Source: Mesaphorura yosii (taxonomy: Eukaryota > Arthropoda > Collembola > Poduromorpha > Tullbergiidae). From it: a DNA stretch of 64,000 nt. Shown one piece after another: positions 63,195 through 64,000 of the stretch. The position numbers and the translations under genes are program-made. The notes beneath the pieces are model-generated. The model was not told where the DNA came from. It did not search any database and was given only the letters and a program-made list of their open reading frames with translations. The stretch's first letter is position 1, and each line of letters starts with the position of its first letter. The DNA is taken from positions 98,762 to 162,761 of the forward strand of contig WIXG01000172.1 in NCBI GenBank assembly GCA_009869945.1. The letters run 5' to 3'.

Positions 63195-64000
63195 GAGAAC
63201 TTGAATAATTGATGTCAACATGATGCAAATATCGCGAGTTCGTACCCAAATTTTTTACTGACGTTTTGCATTGATCTCACTCAACTGGACTCAATGGCTC
63301 GAAATTCGTTGCTGCTTTAAGGAAATGACATTCGCCATTCGCAATATCCAATTCTGTTCGAGCTTGGAGAAAGCCAATAGTCAATATTGGCTGTGAGTTC
63401 CTTTCACTCTGCACTCTGTTGAACGCTAAAGACTTTGATCCGCATGTCACAAATATTGACAGGTGGACAGATGACAAGAGGACACGAAAGGCAACAAATA
63501 AAATGCACATTGACCTAGGGAAAGAGTAGTTAAACCTTTATCGCTTTATCGGGAGCTGTTAATCGCTCATCATTGCATTTGCTCAAGCGATCAGTGGATC
63601 GTGATCCATAAAATGCGATAATTCATAATTCACGCTCACGGCTCACGTTTCAGCAACACAGCATCTCGTTAATGAACTTAAAGGTCCTTCCGCCAGTGCA
63701 CAAGGGAAATTAGTAATTAAATTCTTTGATGAGTTTCCTGCGAACCACGAGCCGTGATTATGATTCTTCGATTGCTGATTGTTGATCACAACGCTTATGA
63801 TTTTACTTTGTTCAATCCTTGTTCACGAGCTTTAGAGCTGTGCTACACCCCCTTCAAACAATTCCGCTTTTTGAGTAAAGCGCAGAGATGAGAGATGAGC
63901 GGAGGCTAAGAGAAGAGCCGATTCTATGAGAAGTGTGTGTCGTAAAGGCATACGAGGCCCACACAACCATGCTCAGTGTGTAGCGTGCAATGCTACGCCG
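63195..64000. other. Right-hand intergenic end
   Basis: No gene or notable repeat was seen in the last 800 bp. Confidence 0.5.

Overview
The window is nuclear DNA from an animal, most likely an arthropod. Genes are split by many short GT-AG introns (mostly 55-110 bp). One gene encodes a ZAD plus C2H2 zinc-finger protein, an arrangement typical of arthropods. Two promoters pair a TATA box with a TCAGT initiator at arthropod-like spacing. A springtail or other hexapod/crustacean would fit, but the species cannot be fixed from sequence alone. Exon boundaries below were joined by hand: for the main genes every junction keeps phase and the joined protein fits its family end to end. Exceptions are stated.

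Layout. 1-1071 (+): 3' half of spermine synthase. 1072-5255: no gene seen. 5256-10396 (+): RalGDS/RGL-type guanine exchange factor, whose 2.3-kb first intron holds an antisense gene (5907-6922, -) and a tiny divergent ORF (7044-7185, +), each with a probable frameshift. 10646-11428 (-): mitochondrial ribosomal protein S11. 12270-14714 (+): SNX3/12-like sorting nexin, whose first intron holds an unresolved antisense gene (about 12477-13370). 16666-24848 (+): full ABCA-class transporter in 20 exons. 25323-27766 (-): ZAD, AT-hook and nine C2H2 fingers. 28100-29565 (-): mitochondrial thiamine pyrophosphate carrier. 33029-34439 (+): secreted astacin metalloprotease. 34746-36141 (+): SENP/Ulp1 SUMO protease. 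36469-39458 (-): uncharacterised protein with four C-x5-C-x12-H-x4-H fingers. Its first coding exon is split by a 502-bp hAT-like miniature transposon that appears to have become an intron. 44401-49379 and 55716-62650 (+): two tandem paralogues with the same three-exon layout encoding a small PH-like domain.

The left two thirds is gene-dense, with convergent pairs sharing or nearly touching 3' ends (RalGDS/MRPS11, ABCA/ZAD finger, SENP/finger protein). The right third is sparse: it holds only the two long-intron paralogues, whose promoters suggest regulated expression.

The genes do not form one pathway. They are a mixed set of housekeeping functions (polyamines, mitochondrial translation, cofactor transport, endosomal sorting, SUMO processing), signalling and transcription genes. 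The best candidates for new biology are the transposon-derived intron, the four-finger protein, the PH-like paralogue pair and the antisense genes nested in the RalGDS and SNX3 introns. No tRNA, rRNA, CRISPR or bacterial element was seen.
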